DNA of 5,173 nucleotides from Alphaproteobacteria bacterium. GTDB taxonomy: Bacteria > Pseudomonadota > Alphaproteobacteria > UBA8366. Both the position numbers and the translations under genes were made by a program. The DNA is taken from positions 1-5,173 of the forward strand of contig JABJCS010000715.1 in assembly GCA_018665505.1 (NCBI GenBank), written 5' to 3'. Positions 1-5,173 of this stretch are shown here, in pieces; position 1 is the stretch's first letter; every line of letters begins with the position of its first letter. The notes beneath the pieces are model-generated. The model ran no database searches, had not been told where the DNA came from, and was given only the letters and a program-made list of their open reading frames with translations.

Positions 1-1
1 A

Positions 2-562
2 CCCAGCATGTTCCCGAAACCGGATCGCTTCGACATTCTGATTTTCTGGATGGGGGCGGGCATCGACGGCGTCTTTACACTCACCATTGTGATCATGTTT
101 GCGCAGCAAACCTCGGTTGAACTCGCCATGGTTTCCGGTGGATTGATTCTGGCGGCCCGGCGGATTGCGGAAATGGTGGCCGCACCCGCATCTGGGGCCA
201 TCGCCGACAAGTTTGGCGTGCGCCGTCCCTTGATCGCGTCGTCGATTTTAGTCGTGGCGGGCTTTGTACTTGTCGGTATGGGATGGCTTGTGTCGGGATC
301 ACTCCTGATTGTCATCGCGCGGGGGGCACTCGGCACTCTGTTCCCCGCGGCGGTCGCTCATTTCGCACCGGCGGGGGTGTTGCAGCCTTTGGCGCGAAAT
401 CAAACCTGGCGTGATATCGGCGCGGCGGCGGGGCCGCTCGGCACTGGGGTCTTACTCGGGGTTTTCTCACCGGAAGTCATGCATCTCGCGATTGCCGTGA
501 TTTACGCGATCAGCTTCACGTGGCTGATGATGTCGCCGATCTGGCGGCGCGTACCTGAATAG
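2..562 (+). CDS. MFS transporter, C-terminal half (5'-truncated by window edge)
   Basis: Probable secondary transporter of the major facilitator superfamily in the inner membrane. The frame is open to the left edge. The first ATG (base 8) has no room for a visible ribosome site, and only about six hydrophobic helices remain, half of the usual twelve, so this is most likely the 3' half of a larger gene. Numbering from that Met, helices lie at about 9-32, 38-60, 75-95, 98-119, 134-153 and 158-177. Between the first two and the next lies GAIADKFGVRR (63-73), which resembles MFS motif A (GxxxDrxGrr) in its C-terminal copy between helices 8 and 9. The stop is TAG at 560-562. A 62-base gap without an obvious terminator leads to the first CoA-transferase, which suggests co-transcription and perhaps uptake of the acid that the enzymes activate. 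The substrate is unknown. Confidence 0.8.
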   Translation, partial: PSMFPKPDRFDILIFWMGAGIDGVFTLTIVIMFAQQTSVELAMVSGGLILAARRIAEMVAAPASGAIADKFGVRRPLIASSILVVAGFVLVGMGWLVSGSLLIVIARGALGTLFPAAVAHFAPAGVLQPLARNQTWRDIGAAAGPLGTGVLLGVFSPEVMHLAIAVIYAISFTWLMMSPIWRRVPE

Positions 563-624
563 CGCCGCTTGCCGCTCCGACCATCGGAAATACCTGTTCG
601 AAGAGTGGTTTCACGGAGGGCCGA

Positions 625-1842
625 ATGGGCGAGCGTATTCTCGAAGGTATTAAGGTTGTCGAACTAGCGACATATATCGCGGGGCCGGCGTCGACCGTTG
701 TCTTGGCGGATTTCGGCGCGGATGTGATCAAGATCGAGCCCCCCGGACGGCCGGATCCCTATCGTGGCGGACATCTGCGCGGCAGCGACGCACCGAAATC
801 CGAATACCCCTACGGCTATATCGTCGACAACCGAAACAAGAAGGGCGTCGCCCTTGACATCAAAACCGAGGCTGGGCGTGTCGCCTTTAATCGGTTGATC
901 GAAGGGGCGGATGTCTTCGTCACGAACATGCCCATACCGACGCGTGAGCGTTTGAACATTTCCTATGCGGATATTCGCGCAATTAACGAACGCATCGTCT
1001 ATGCCTCGATCTCCGCCTATGGCGAAAAAGGCCCGGAAGCGGGACGGCCGGGTTTCGATTCGACGGCGCTTTGGGCGCGTACCGGATTGATGGACTTGGT
1101 GAAGCCGGGACCAGACTCGCCGCCCGCACGTTCCTTGCCGGGCATGGGGGATCACCCGACGGCGATGTCTTTATATGCGGCGATCATGACCGGATTGTTC
1201 CGCCGCGAACGCACGGGCAAGGGCGGGCACGTCTCCACGTCGTTGATGGCCAATGGCGTCTGGTGGAATGGGTTGCTGACCCAAGCGATGCTCTGCGGCG
1301 GTCAAGTGGTTTGCCGTCCGCCGCGCGAGAACGCCGGTAATCCGCTGCACAACCTCTACCAAACCCGGGACGGGCGCTGGATTCACATCGTCTTCAATAC
1401 CAACCTGCACCGTTGGCCGGAATTCGCCGATCTCATCGCGAGGCCAGAGCTCGGGTCCGACCCGCGCTTCGATAGCCAAGAAGGCCGCATTGCGAATAGC
1501 GCCGCCTTGATCCCGGTCATGGAAGCGGCGTTTGCCGAGCGTGATTTCGCGGAATGGGTCCAGCTTTTGGACGAGAACCGCTTCACCTTCGGGGATGTTC
1601 GCAAGATCGACGATATTCCAAACGACCGGCAGATGCTGGAAGGCCGCGTGCTGCGCCCGATCGATGATCCGGCCGCTGGGGCTGACTATGTGGTCGACAC
1701 GCCGATCTGGGTCGAGGACAGCGAGAAGGTCGCGCCCGCCATGCCGCCCGAATTGGGCGAACATACGGAGGACGTGTTACGAGCGATTGGCTATGACGAC
1801 GAAGGACTGGCCGAGTTGCGGTCGGCGGGCGCCATCCTATAG
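625..1842 (+). CDS. Family III (CaiB/BaiF) CoA-transferase, first of a tandem pair
   Basis: Predicted cytoplasmic enzyme of 405 residues, normal for family III CoA-transferases, which move CoA from an acyl-CoA donor to a carboxylic acid through an aspartyl-CoA anhydride. The N-terminus (GIKVVELATYIAGP, then LADFGADVIKIEPP, residues 8-40) is the typical CaiB Rossmann-type opening. DNRNKKGVALDIK (68-80) and SAYGEKGP (130-137) are family blocks. The expected catalytic aspartate is D176 in SLPGMGDHPTA. A second aspartate, D145, lies in GFDSTALWAR. NLYQTRDGRW (243-252) and the C-terminal LGEHTEDVLRAIGY (from 377) also fit. ATG 625 is chosen because ACGGAGGG (613-620) sits just upstream and the N-terminus aligns with the paralogue. 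The next gene is a close paralogue. Carnitine, oxalate or other specificity cannot be assigned. GFDxTAxxARxG resembles, from memory, the FldA/HadA 2-hydroxyacid branch, which is only a hint. Confidence 0.93.
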   Translation: MGERILEGIKVVELATYIAGPASTVVLADFGADVIKIEPPGRPDPYRGGHLRGSDAPKSEYPYGYIVDNRNKKGVALDIKTEAGRVAFNRLIEGADVFVTNMPIPTRERLNISYADIRAINERIVYASISAYGEKGPEAGRPGFDSTALWARTGLMDLVKPGPDSPPARSLPGMGDHPTAMSLYAAIMTGLFRRERTGKGGHVSTSLMANGVWWNGLLTQAMLCGGQVVCRPPRENAGNPLHNLYQTRDGRWIHIVFNTNLHRWPEFADLIARPELGSDPRFDSQEGRIANSAALIPVMEAAFAERDFAEWVQLLDENRFTFGDVRKIDDIPNDRQMLEGRVLRPIDDPAAGADYVVDTPIWVEDSEKVAPAMPPELGEHTEDVLRAIGYDDEGLAELRSAGAIL

Positions 1843-1895
1843 AGCCTTGCCAATCCAACCGTGTCGGTTACCTATTCCGGGGGGCATTTTACGAG

Positions 1896-1901
1896 TAGGA
1901 G
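1896..1901 (+). promoter_or_regulatory. Shine-Dalgarno that fixes the start of the second CoA-transferase
   Basis: TAGGAG lies seven bases before ATG 1909. No comparable site precedes the in-frame GTG at 1861. Starting at ATG 1909 gives MGEGILDGIKVLDVA, which aligns residue for residue with MGERILEGIKVVELA of the preceding paralogue. The 16 extra residues from GTG 1861 have no counterpart. Confidence 0.75.
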
Positions 1902-1908
1902 TGTGGCG

Positions 1909-3123
1909 ATGGGTGAGGGAATTCTCGACGGAATTAAGGTGCTGGACGTCGCCAGTTTCATTGCCGCACCGGCGGCCGGAACGGTGATGGCGGATTTCGG
2001 CGCCGAGGTGATCAAGGTCGAACCCATCGGGACCGGCGATCCTTTGCGTTATAGCCTGCGCGGTCCCGGATATGGCCAAAGCCCCGCGCACCACGAGTGG
2101 TTTGTCGACAATCGGAACAAGAAGGGCATCGCCCTCAATCTGAAAACCGAAGAGGGACGCGCCGTCCTCTATCGCCTATGCGAGACGGCGGATGTCTTCA
2201 TCACCAATATGCCGTTCGGCCCACGTGAGCGTTTGGGCATCCGCTATGAGGATATCGCGCCACTAAACGACCGACTGATCTATGCGTCGGTGTCGGCATA
2301 CGGTGAGACGGGTCCGGAATCTGAGCGTACCGGATTCGATTCGACGGCGCTCTGGGCGCGCTCCGGCATGATGGACCTCATCAAACCATCGCCGGAATCG
2401 CCTCCGGCGCGCTCACTACCGGGCATGGGTGATCATCCGACGGCGGTGTCCCTGTTCGGCGGGATCATGCTGGCGCTCTACCGACGAACCATGACCGGAA
2501 AAGGTGGTATGGCGTCGACTTCGCTGATGGCAAACGGTGCCTGGGGGAATGCGCTGTCGATCCAGGCGGTGTTGTCGGGAGGTGAGGTCGCCCATCGTCC
2601 GGCGCGCGAGAACGCGATGAGCGCCGTGAACAATTTTTATCAATCAAAGGATGGCCGCTGGTTCCATTTGATCATGATTACCGGACAGGCCCGCTTTCCG
2701 GAATTGGCCGCGATCCTAGGGCGACCCGAAATCAACGACGAGCCTCGCTTCGCGACGGCGGAGTCCCGCACCGATAATGCTAAGGCGTTAATCGTCGAGC
2801 TGGATATCGCCTTTGGCCGCCTGACGGCGGAGGAAGTTCGAGCGAAGTTGAACGAAGGCGGCTTTACGTTTGGTGAAACCCATCCGATCACCGACGTGCT
2901 GAATGATGAGCAAATGCGAGCGGGGGGTGCGTTGCGGGCGAACAGCGATCCGCGCGGAGGGGCGGATTTGGTCGTGGATACGCCGATCTTCATCGATGGT
3001 GTGGAAAAGGCCGATCCCGTCATGGCGCCAGCGCTGGGCCAGCACACCGACGAGATCCTGCGTGAGGCAGGCTATGACGAGGCTGAGATCGCGCGGCTTA
3101 AGGCCGAAGATGCGATTGGCTAA
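1909..3123 (+). CDS. Family III (CaiB/BaiF) CoA-transferase, second of a tandem pair
   Basis: Predicted cytoplasmic CoA-transferase of 404 residues and a close paralogue of the gene before it. It has the same family blocks: GIKVLDVASFIAAP near the start, MADFGAEVIKVEP, DNRNKKGIALNLK, SAYGETGP, GFDSTALWARSGMM, then SLPGMGDHPTA with the expected catalytic aspartate at D175. NNFYQSKDGRW (241-251) and the C-terminal LGQHTDEILREAGY follow. Across a 58-residue core that includes the active site, 47 positions match the paralogue by my count. The segment around residues 40-65 and the loop before NNFYQ differ more, as expected if substrate choice has diverged. The start is ATG 1909; GTG 1861 would add 16 unsupported residues. 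The 66-base gap after the first gene has no terminator, so a shared transcript is likely. The two could form a heteromer, as in some two-subunit family III enzymes, or act separately on related acids. Confidence 0.93.
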   Translation: MGEGILDGIKVLDVASFIAAPAAGTVMADFGAEVIKVEPIGTGDPLRYSLRGPGYGQSPAHHEWFVDNRNKKGIALNLKTEEGRAVLYRLCETADVFITNMPFGPRERLGIRYEDIAPLNDRLIYASVSAYGETGPESERTGFDSTALWARSGMMDLIKPSPESPPARSLPGMGDHPTAVSLFGGIMLALYRRTMTGKGGMASTSLMANGAWGNALSIQAVLSGGEVAHRPARENAMSAVNNFYQSKDGRWFHLIMITGQARFPELAAILGRPEINDEPRFATAESRTDNAKALIVELDIAFGRLTAEEVRAKLNEGGFTFGETHPITDVLNDEQMRAGGALRANSDPRGGADLVVDTPIFIDGVEKADPVMAPALGQHTDEILREAGYDEAEIARLKAEDAIG

Positions 3124-3130
3124 AAGCCAT

Positions 3131-3158
3131 TAAAAAACCGCGCCGAAAGACGCGGTTT
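3131..3158 (-). terminator. Rho-independent terminator of rpmJ
   Basis: An 8-bp inverted repeat, AAACCGCG (3135-3142) and CGCGGTTT (3151-3158), has an 8-base loop. Read on the - strand, the stem runs into six consecutive T (three in the stem, three after it). It begins 22 bases after the rpmJ stop. On the + strand the stem is followed by CC, not a T-run, so it would be a poor terminator for the convergent CoA-transferase gene, although the hairpin is shared. Confidence 0.8.
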
Positions 3159-3163
3159 CCAAT

Positions 3164-3191
3164 GCCAAGGCAGGTAAAAGTTAGCCTTGGC
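3164..3191 (-). repeat. Inverted repeat (hairpin) enclosing the rpmJ stop codon
   Basis: GCCAAGGC (3164-3171) and GCCTTGGC (3184-3191) are perfect 8-bp inverted copies separated by 12 bases. In the rpmJ transcript one arm covers the last sense codons, the stop codon lies in the loop, and the second arm ends five bases before the terminator stem. It could protect the 3' end or be an accessory stem of the terminator. The dyad is seen directly; any role is inference. Confidence 0.5.
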
Positions 3192-3306
3192 GTGCCTTGA
3201 AGCGAGGGTTGGTCTTGTTGATCACATAGACGCGGCCCTTGCGGCGAACCACACGGCAATCCTTGTGACGTTTTTTCAAGGTCTTCAATGAACTTGCAAC
3301 GCGCAT
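3181..3306 (-). CDS. rpmJ: 50S ribosomal protein L36 (bL36, zinc-independent form)
   Basis: The 41-residue product begins [20 protein letters not shown] and ends [16 protein letters not shown]. This is the L36 family, a small basic protein of the large ribosomal subunit that binds 23S rRNA. Classical L36 carries a zinc ribbon with three cysteines and a histidine. Here only H15 and C17 remain, so zinc is not expected to bind; this is the C-minus form, like E. coli YkgO, and is usual in Alphaproteobacteria. The Arg/Lys content fits rRNA contact. The start ATG (3306-3304) is preceded on the - strand by CCGGAGGAA (3319-3311), with GGAGG six bases away. The gene stands alone with its own promoter and terminator, outside the spc operon where L36 sits in E. 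coli, and converges on the CoA-transferase genes. Confidence 0.97.
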   Translation of the reverse strand: MRVASSLKTLKKRHKDCRVVRRKGRVYVINKTNPRFKARQG

Positions 3307-3346
3307 AATATTCCTCCGGCCAATCGCCGATTACCGACGGCGAGCG

Positions 3347-3375
3347 ATAATAGGGGCAGGAATGCGGTCTGTCAA
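3347..3375 (-). promoter_or_regulatory. Sigma-70 promoter of rpmJ
   Basis: On the - strand TTGACA (3375-3370) and TATTAT (3352-3347) are separated by exactly 17 bases, a perfect -35 box and a -10 with one mismatch to TATAAT. The predicted transcription start is near 3340, giving a leader of roughly 35 bases before the ATG. The stretch after the -10 is GC-rich (CGCTCGCC), as in stringently controlled ribosomal promoters; that regulation is inferred, not shown. Confidence 0.85.
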
Positions 3376-3474
3376 TGACCCGGTCGCGCTATTATTTCCG
3401 GCATAAAACCTTGTTCGATCCGGTAAATACACCACACTCAAATCGGTTGAATTTCTAAGGTGAGCCCTGGTTTG

Positions 3475-4128
3475 ATGATCCGTGCGTCCATGGTTGCATT
3501 TTGCGGCGGGATATCCGCCGGGCTGTTTGTCTTGGGGCTGGGCCGTATTGCATCCTTTGCAAATCCATCGTCTTCAGTTTGGTCTATCGTCGCGATTGTC
3601 GCCGGAGTCGCTTCAGTTGTTGGGTTCGGCGTGGCGGAGCGATCGAAATTAGGTGATCCGACGTTAAAGATGCGGCGCATGGGTGGCGTGCAGTTGCTTG
3701 GCGGCTTCTCGATGCTTTTGGTTTTGTTCGCACTTTACCTTCTACCTATCTTTCGGGCGAATTTGGTCGTGCCGGAACCCGATATGGCGGGACCGATTCT
3801 CGGGTTGGTCTTTTTCCCTATGCTGTTGATCGCCATGGGCCTGTGGATGACGACGAATGGCGCGAGTGGACTGGTGTTGGGCGTGGCGATAATTGGGATG
3901 ATCGCTGGATGGGTATTGGTCGGTTCGTCCGTCGCGCCCCTGACACCCAGCTGGGGGATTGCCGGTGCCGCCGTGGGGCTCCATCTGGCGGGGCTACTCG
4001 CTCTATCGTCCGCGACGGGACGGGGATTGCCGATCTTGGGCGTCTTGACCGGTGTGGTAGCCGTCGCTTCGTCGTTTCTGGCATCCGGCATGAACAGCGA
4101 ATTATTCTTCGTGATCGGATCCGTTTGA
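3475..4128 (+). CDS. Seven-helix integral membrane protein of unknown function
   Basis: I do not recognise the family. The product of 217 residues is almost entirely hydrophobic, with seven predicted helices. Counting from the ATG at 3475, they lie roughly at 5-29, 34-54, 71-93, 104-123, 128-148, 158-176 and 185-202. A basic stretch, KMRRMG, follows helix 2, and an acidic VPEPD follows helix 3. No transport motif, catalytic motif, lipobox or soluble domain is visible. ATG 3475 is preferred because the AG-rich AAGGTGAG (3457-3464) lies ten bases upstream; an in-frame GTG at 3460 would add five residues but has no ribosome site. The coding strand shows normal codon structure and no breaks. It is divergent from rpmJ and lies 67 bases before the bacteriohemerythrin gene, which may be chance. 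Expression and membrane location are inferred. Confidence 0.75.
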   Translation: MIRASMVAFCGGISAGLFVLGLGRIASFANPSSSVWSIVAIVAGVASVVGFGVAERSKLGDPTLKMRRMGGVQLLGGFSMLLVLFALYLLPIFRANLVVPEPDMAGPILGLVFFPMLLIAMGLWMTTNGASGLVLGVAIIGMIAGWVLVGSSVAPLTPSWGIAGAAVGLHLAGLLALSSATGRGLPILGVLTGVVAVASSFLASGMNSELFFVIGSV

Positions 4129-4162
4129 CCTGCCTCAATGTGGGGAACATTCCGGTTCTCTA

Positions 4163-4182
4163 GTATGGCGCTCGGTATGGCG
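4163..4182 (+). repeat. Short direct repeat upstream of the bacteriohemerythrin gene
   Basis: GTATGGCG occurs at 4163-4170 and again at 4175-4182, a 12-base period. The second copy abuts the Shine-Dalgarno of the hemerythrin gene. It could be a regulator half-site pair or a small local duplication. Eight bases is short enough for chance. Confidence 0.35.
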
Positions 4183-4195
4183 AGGAGGGTGTCGT

Positions 4196-4651
4196 ATGAG
4201 CCTTTTTAATTGGACAGAGAATATGAGCGTCGGATCGTCAATTATCGATTCCGACCACCGTGCGCTTATCGATTTGATCAACAAGGTCGGCGACATCGCC
4301 AGTGGAAAAGGAAATGAAGAAATCGGCGAAGTGCTCGATGGCTTAATCGCCTATGTCGAGTATCACTTTGCCCGGGAAGAGAAAATGATGACCGCCGCCG
4401 GATATGCGGATGTAGAAACGCATAAGTCGGAGCATGCCGGGTTTAGCGATCACGTCTATCAATTGCGCCGCTCGTTCGATCTGGATTCAACGGCGATCGA
4501 TTCGCACGCTCTCGCGGAGTATCTGAAGAATTGGCTCAACCATCACATCATGATCCAGGATATGGGCTACAAACCGCAATTAGAGGGCAACAAGGTTGCC
4601 GAGACGGTCGGACTCGAATTCGGTGCGGGCCTCGCGGAGCGCGAACTATAG
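4196..4651 (+). CDS. Bacteriohemerythrin (single-domain, di-iron oxygen-binding protein)
   Basis: Soluble 151-residue four-helix-bundle protein predicted to bind O2 reversibly at a non-heme di-iron site. In bacteria such proteins are proposed to store, deliver or sense oxygen, or to protect against it or against NO. All seven expected ligands are present: H21 in DSDHRALIDLIN, H57 and E61 in HFAREE, H76 and H80 in HKSEH, and H117 and D122 in NHHIMIQD. The N-terminal FNWTENMSVGSSIID is the usual opening. The length is slightly above the roughly 130 of the minimal domain, because of a C-terminal tail of about 20 residues after KPQLEG. No signal peptide, membrane segment or fused chemotaxis or GGDEF domain is seen, so a cytoplasmic carrier is favoured over a sensor. 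The start ATG is fixed by GAGGAGGG (4182-4189) six bases upstream. The upstream neighbour is the unknown membrane protein and the downstream one a DMT transporter; neither explains its role. Confidence 0.95.
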   Translation: MSLFNWTENMSVGSSIIDSDHRALIDLINKVGDIASGKGNEEIGEVLDGLIAYVEYHFAREEKMMTAAGYADVETHKSEHAGFSDHVYQLRRSFDLDSTAIDSHALAEYLKNWLNHHIMIQDMGYKPQLEGNKVAETVGLEFGAGLAEREL

Positions 4652-4721
4652 CAAGAAGCGGGTGGTGGTAGATCGTTCGGCTGGCTAAAGAGTAAGTCAC
4701 CCTGACGAGGATACCCCAGAG

Positions 4722-5173
4722 ATGACGACCGCTAGGCCGATGGGGCCGATTGAATGGCTCTTGCTGATGACACTCTCTGTTCTGTGGGGTGGCTCATTCT
4801 TCTTCAATGAATTGGCGATTGAGGGCTTTGACCCGTTCTCCGCGACCATGTGGCGAGTCGGAATCGCGGGTATCGCCCTTTGGGTCTATTTGAAATTGCG
4901 CGGTCTTTCGCTGCCGTCCACACTGGCCGACTGGCGAGCCTTCTTGATCATGGGAGCGCTGAACAATCTAATTCCCTTTACCTTGATCGTTTGGGGTCAG
5001 ACTGAGATCGACAGCAATCTGGCATCGATCTTCAATGCGGCGACCCCACTATTTACGGTGCTGTTGGCGCATTTCCTGACCGCGGACGAACGCCTAAATT
5101 GGCACAAGGGATTGGGGGTGGTGATCGGTATTGCCGGGGTCGCGGTGGTGATCGGCCCGGATGCCTGGTTGGA
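4722..5173 (+). CDS. DMT-superfamily EamA-type transporter, N-terminal part (3'-truncated by window edge)
   Basis: Inner-membrane permease of the drug/metabolite transporter superfamily, a group that includes many amino acid and metabolite exporters. The first 150 codons are in the window and the frame is open at the right edge; full-length members have about 300 residues and ten helices from two EamA repeats, so about one repeat is seen. Helices lie at about 11-29, 40-57, 72-91, 97-118 and 128-145. LSVLWGGSFFFNELAI (18-33), NAATPLFTVLLAHFLTADER (105-124) and the glycine-rich GLGVVIGIAGVAVVIGP (130-146) match the EamA pattern, including the Pro in helix 4 and the Glu-Arg after it. Start ATG 4722 has GACGAGG (4704-4710) upstream at a rather long spacing of eleven bases. 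ATG 4740 is an alternative that would drop six residues. The substrate is unknown. Confidence 0.9.
   Translation, partial: MTTARPMGPIEWLLLMTLSVLWGGSFFFNELAIEGFDPFSATMWRVGIAGIALWVYLKLRGLSLPSTLADWRAFLIMGALNNLIPFTLIVWGQTEIDSNLASIFNAATPLFTVLLAHFLTADERLNWHKGLGVVIGIAGVAVVIGPDAWL

Noticed and set aside
664..1155. 163-residue - strand frame opposite the first CoA-transferase
   Set aside because: It is the antisense shadow of a well-supported gene, with low-complexity Arg-rich sequence and no family features.
1171..1764. 197-residue - strand frame opposite the first CoA-transferase
   Set aside because: It overlaps conserved CoA-transferase blocks entirely and shows no recognisable domain or ribosome site; long antisense frames are common in GC-rich coding DNA.
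1857..1869. AACCG-TGT-CGGTT hairpin after the first CoA-transferase, as a terminator
   Set aside because: The stem is only 5 bp with a 3-base loop and no T-run follows, so termination is unlikely.
1532..1987. 151-residue + strand frame bridging the two CoA-transferases
   Set aside because: It is an out-of-frame shadow over the end of one gene and the start of the next, Arg/Ser/Pro-rich with no family signal.
2640..3047. 135-residue - strand frame opposite the second CoA-transferase
   Set aside because: It is antisense to the conserved C-terminal part of the enzyme and has no domain support.
3390..3429. Promoter for the membrane protein gene (TATTAT at 3390-3395 or TAAATA at 3424-3429)
   Set aside because: Neither hexamer has a credible -35 at 16-18 bases upstream, so no promoter is called in this divergent region on the + strand.
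4125..4166. Promoter for the hemerythrin gene using TTGACC (4125-4130) and TAGTAT (4161-4166)
   Set aside because: The spacing of 30 bases is far outside the sigma-70 range.

Overview
The window looks like a chromosomal segment of a moderately GC-rich alphaproteobacterium. The best evidence is the small rpmJ gene: it encodes a 41-residue L36 that lacks the zinc-ligand set and ends in [12 protein letters not shown], the form typical of Alphaproteobacteria, and it stands alone rather than in a ribosomal protein operon. No rRNA, tRNA, IS element, phage gene or CRISPR array is visible.

Left part (1-3123), all on the + strand: the C-terminal half of an MFS transporter cut by the window edge, then two adjacent paralogous family III (CaiB/BaiF) CoA-transferases. 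The gaps are 62 and 66 bases with no convincing terminator, so the three genes may form one catabolic operon: an importer for an organic acid, followed by enzymes that activate it by moving CoA from an acyl-CoA donor. The substrate cannot be read from the sequence. The second transferase most likely starts at ATG 1909, not at the upstream GTG 1861.

Middle (3124-3474): rpmJ on the - strand, converging on the CoA-transferase operon. It has a near-consensus sigma-70 promoter, a strong Shine-Dalgarno, a hairpin whose loop contains the stop codon, and a rho-independent terminator in the convergent gap. This gene is easily missed because of its size.

Right part (3475-5173), all on the + strand: an unrecognised seven-helix membrane protein, a complete bacteriohemerythrin with all seven di-iron ligands, and the N-terminal part of a DMT/EamA transporter that runs off the window. 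The gaps are 67 and 70 bases. Shared transcription is possible but not shown.

I found no convincing novel system. The points most worth a second look are the duplicated CoA-transferase pair, the compact architecture of the rpmJ unit, and the unknown membrane protein next to the bacteriohemerythrin.
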